From WQUF01 sp031549885 (lineage in GTDB: Bacteria > Bacillota > Clostridia > Clostridiales > Clostridiaceae), in NCBI GenBank assembly GCA_031549885.1, contig JAVBPD010000127.1, forward strand, positions 1-7,235: DNA of 7,235 bases. Direction: 5' to 3'. Under the pieces are notes generated by a model. It did not search any database. It had not been told where the DNA came from and was given only the letters and a program-made list of their open reading frames with translations. Within the stretch, counting starts at the first letter, position 1; every line of letters starts with the position of its first letter. This document shows, in pieces, positions 6,158 to 7,235 of the stretch. The translations under genes were made by a program, and so were the position numbers.

Positions 6158-6163
6158 AGGGGG
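6158..6163 (+). promoter_or_regulatory. Ribosome binding site of the HipA-like gene
   Basis: AGGGGG, eight bases before the ATG at 6172, fixes that start; no in-frame ATG precedes it in the leader. Confidence 0.7.
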
Positions 6164-6171
6164 CAAGGCGC

Positions 6172-7235
6172 ATGGAAGATTTATATGAATTGAAATTATA
6201 TGATGAAACATTAATAACATTCAGCCTTCAGGAAAAAGGCATCGAAGGTCTTGTCGCAAACATTATAGATATCAACCAAACAAAAACAAACCTTTTGCCA
6301 TTAGAATTAGAGTGTAACAACAACGGCATTATAAAATGGCTACAAAATAGAGTAATTCCCAAAAATAGAACATTTGTCAATGAGATTCTAAAAACGTTGA
6401 ATCTTTCGATGAATGACACGAAAGGTATTATCGATATTTGCAAAGGACTATCGCTAAACGACAGCTTCTGGATCACACCAAAAGGATTCAAAGGAAGCTT
6501 CAATGATTATAATTTATATGAAAATAAATTTTCAGAGATTTTATCTTTAGTCGCTTATACAGGCGCAGGACAAAGCCATGATGCATTCACAACATCACCA
6601 GAACTAACCACACACGGTATGTTGCCAAAAGCTTGGCGCTATATTGAAAACGATGGAATCTATCTTTATAAAGGTGGTACATTTGGTGCAGCAAACGCTG
6701 GTAAAGAACCATACAGTGAATATTATGCTTATCAAATTGCAAATGCTATGGGGATTAATGCTATATGCTATGATTTGGAAAACTGGAAAGGAATTCTTGC
6801 TTCCAAATGTAAGCTTTTCACCAATATTGATACCGCCTATGTGCCAATTGGCAGAATTGTTCGGACAGGTGGGATTAAAGCTTGTCTTGATTATTATAAC
6901 CAACTAGGCTCTAATTTCTTAGAGCATTTACGCAATATGCTCGTGTTTGACGCTGTTATATACAATGAAGATAGGCATTTTGGGAATTTTGGTATACTTC
7001 GTGATAATCAGACTGGAAGAATCACAGAACCTGCCCCAATTTTCGACAATGGTATGTCTTTATTCAATTTTGCCATGGACGAAGATTTAATTGATACTGA
7101 CTCATATGCAAAAACCCGTACAACACCTTATGGGGTATCATTTGAAACAATATGTGCTACTGTAATTGAAAGAAAGCAAATTCAACAACTGAGAAAACTA
7201 ATCGACTTTCAATTCAAACGACATCCAAAGCTTAA
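6172..7235 (+). CDS. HipA-like Ser/Thr kinase (C-terminus beyond the right edge)
   Basis: An uninterrupted frame of 354 codons runs off the right edge. Kinase elements of the HipA/CtkA fold are clear. GMLPKAWR at 149-156 is a conserved loop ahead of the ATP site. YLYKGG places the ATP-binding lysine at Lys167, and EPYSEYY gives the partner glutamate near Glu183. NEDRHFGNFG at 265-274 is the catalytic loop, with Asp267 as base and Asn272 as metal ligand. PIFDNG puts the second metal-binding Asp at 292. The first 110 residues are a lineage-specific N-terminal region with WLQNRVIPKNR and SLNDSFWITP, which I recall from Firmicute HipA-domain proteins. HipA kinases act as toxins by phosphorylating targets such as aminoacyl-tRNA synthetases; the target here is unknown. 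No HipB-type antitoxin gene precedes it, only the long structured RNA. Only a short C-terminal piece should be missing. Confidence 0.85.
   Translation, partial: MEDLYELKLYDETLITFSLQEKGIEGLVANIIDINQTKTNLLPLELECNNNGIIKWLQNRVIPKNRTFVNEILKTLNLSMNDTKGIIDICKGLSLNDSFWITPKGFKGSFNDYNLYENKFSEILSLVAYTGAGQSHDAFTTSPELTTHGMLPKAWRYIENDGIYLYKGGTFGAANAGKEPYSEYYAYQIANAMGINAICYDLENWKGILASKCKLFTNIDTAYVPIGRIVRTGGIKACLDYYNQLGSNFLEHLRNMLVFDAVIYNEDRHFGNFGILRDNQTGRITEPAPIFDNGMSLFNFAMDEDLIDTDSYAKTRTTPYGVSFETICATVIERKQIQQLRKLIDFQFKRHPKL

Larger units (their letters stand above)
5685..6171. other. 487-bp divergent intergenic region without a credible protein gene
   Basis: The region separates leftward thrB from the rightward HipA-like gene. 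The thrB-proximal part (to about 5840) is very AT-rich: I count 9 G/C in the 60 bases 5701-5760. The rest is clearly richer, with 28/60 at 5851-5910, 25/60 at 5941-6000 and 27/60 at 6061-6120, and it is dense with inverted repeats. It holds a strong plus-strand promoter, a weak minus-strand promoter candidate and the structured RNA described separately. Confidence 0.8.

Noticed and set aside
6228..6907. Open frames opposite to or out of phase with the kinase gene (6228-6503 and 6604-6903 minus, 6644-6907 plus).
   Set aside because: They overlap an intact kinase frame with all its motifs, have no ribosome binding sites, and encode no recognisable domain.
1..7235. CRISPR arrays, tRNA or rRNA genes, and rho-independent terminators.
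   Set aside because: No regularly spaced repeats, cloverleaf sequences or rRNA signatures were seen, and no GC-rich hairpin followed by a T-run stood out between the minus-strand genes.

Overview
The window is AT-rich, with strict Shine-Dalgarno sites and Clostridium-like proteins. It most likely comes from a low-GC Firmicute (Clostridia). This rests on composition and family recognition only; no search was run.

Layout. Positions 1-5684 are all on the minus strand. Read in the direction of transcription (high to low coordinates) they give: thrB (homoserine kinase), hom (homoserine dehydrogenase with an ACT domain), a class I SAM methyltransferase, a ParB/sulfiredoxin-like protein with a DGHTR motif, and a NUDIX hydrolase whose frame is broken at a T-TTA-AAT heptamer. 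Short gaps (15-55 bp) and good ribosome binding sites suggest one transcription unit, with two threonine-biosynthesis genes followed by accessory genes. After a 106-bp gap comes a GNAT acetyltransferase, then a 33-residue remnant of a serine-recombinase C-terminus. Last is a HepT/MntA toxin-antitoxin pair, whose MntA antitoxin runs off the left edge.

Positions 5685-6171 (487 bp) hold no convincing protein gene. They contain a strong plus-strand promoter (TTGACA, 16 bp, TGTTATAAT). Beyond it lies a GC-richer stretch full of inverted repeats, read here as a structured RNA. Its helix order resembles HEARO RNA, the guide-RNA scaffold (omega RNA) of IscB-type insertion elements. No IscB or TnpB gene is present. 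The gene downstream of the RNA is instead a HipA-like Ser/Thr kinase (6172 to the right edge, partial), which the RNA precedes in the same orientation.

The thr genes look like core metabolism. The parts on both sides of them (toxin-antitoxin pair, recombinase scrap, broken NUDIX gene, orphan RNA, orphan HipA-like kinase) look like accessory DNA. The two most interesting points are the orphan structured RNA in front of a kinase gene and the NUDIX frame break at a correctly phased slippery heptamer.
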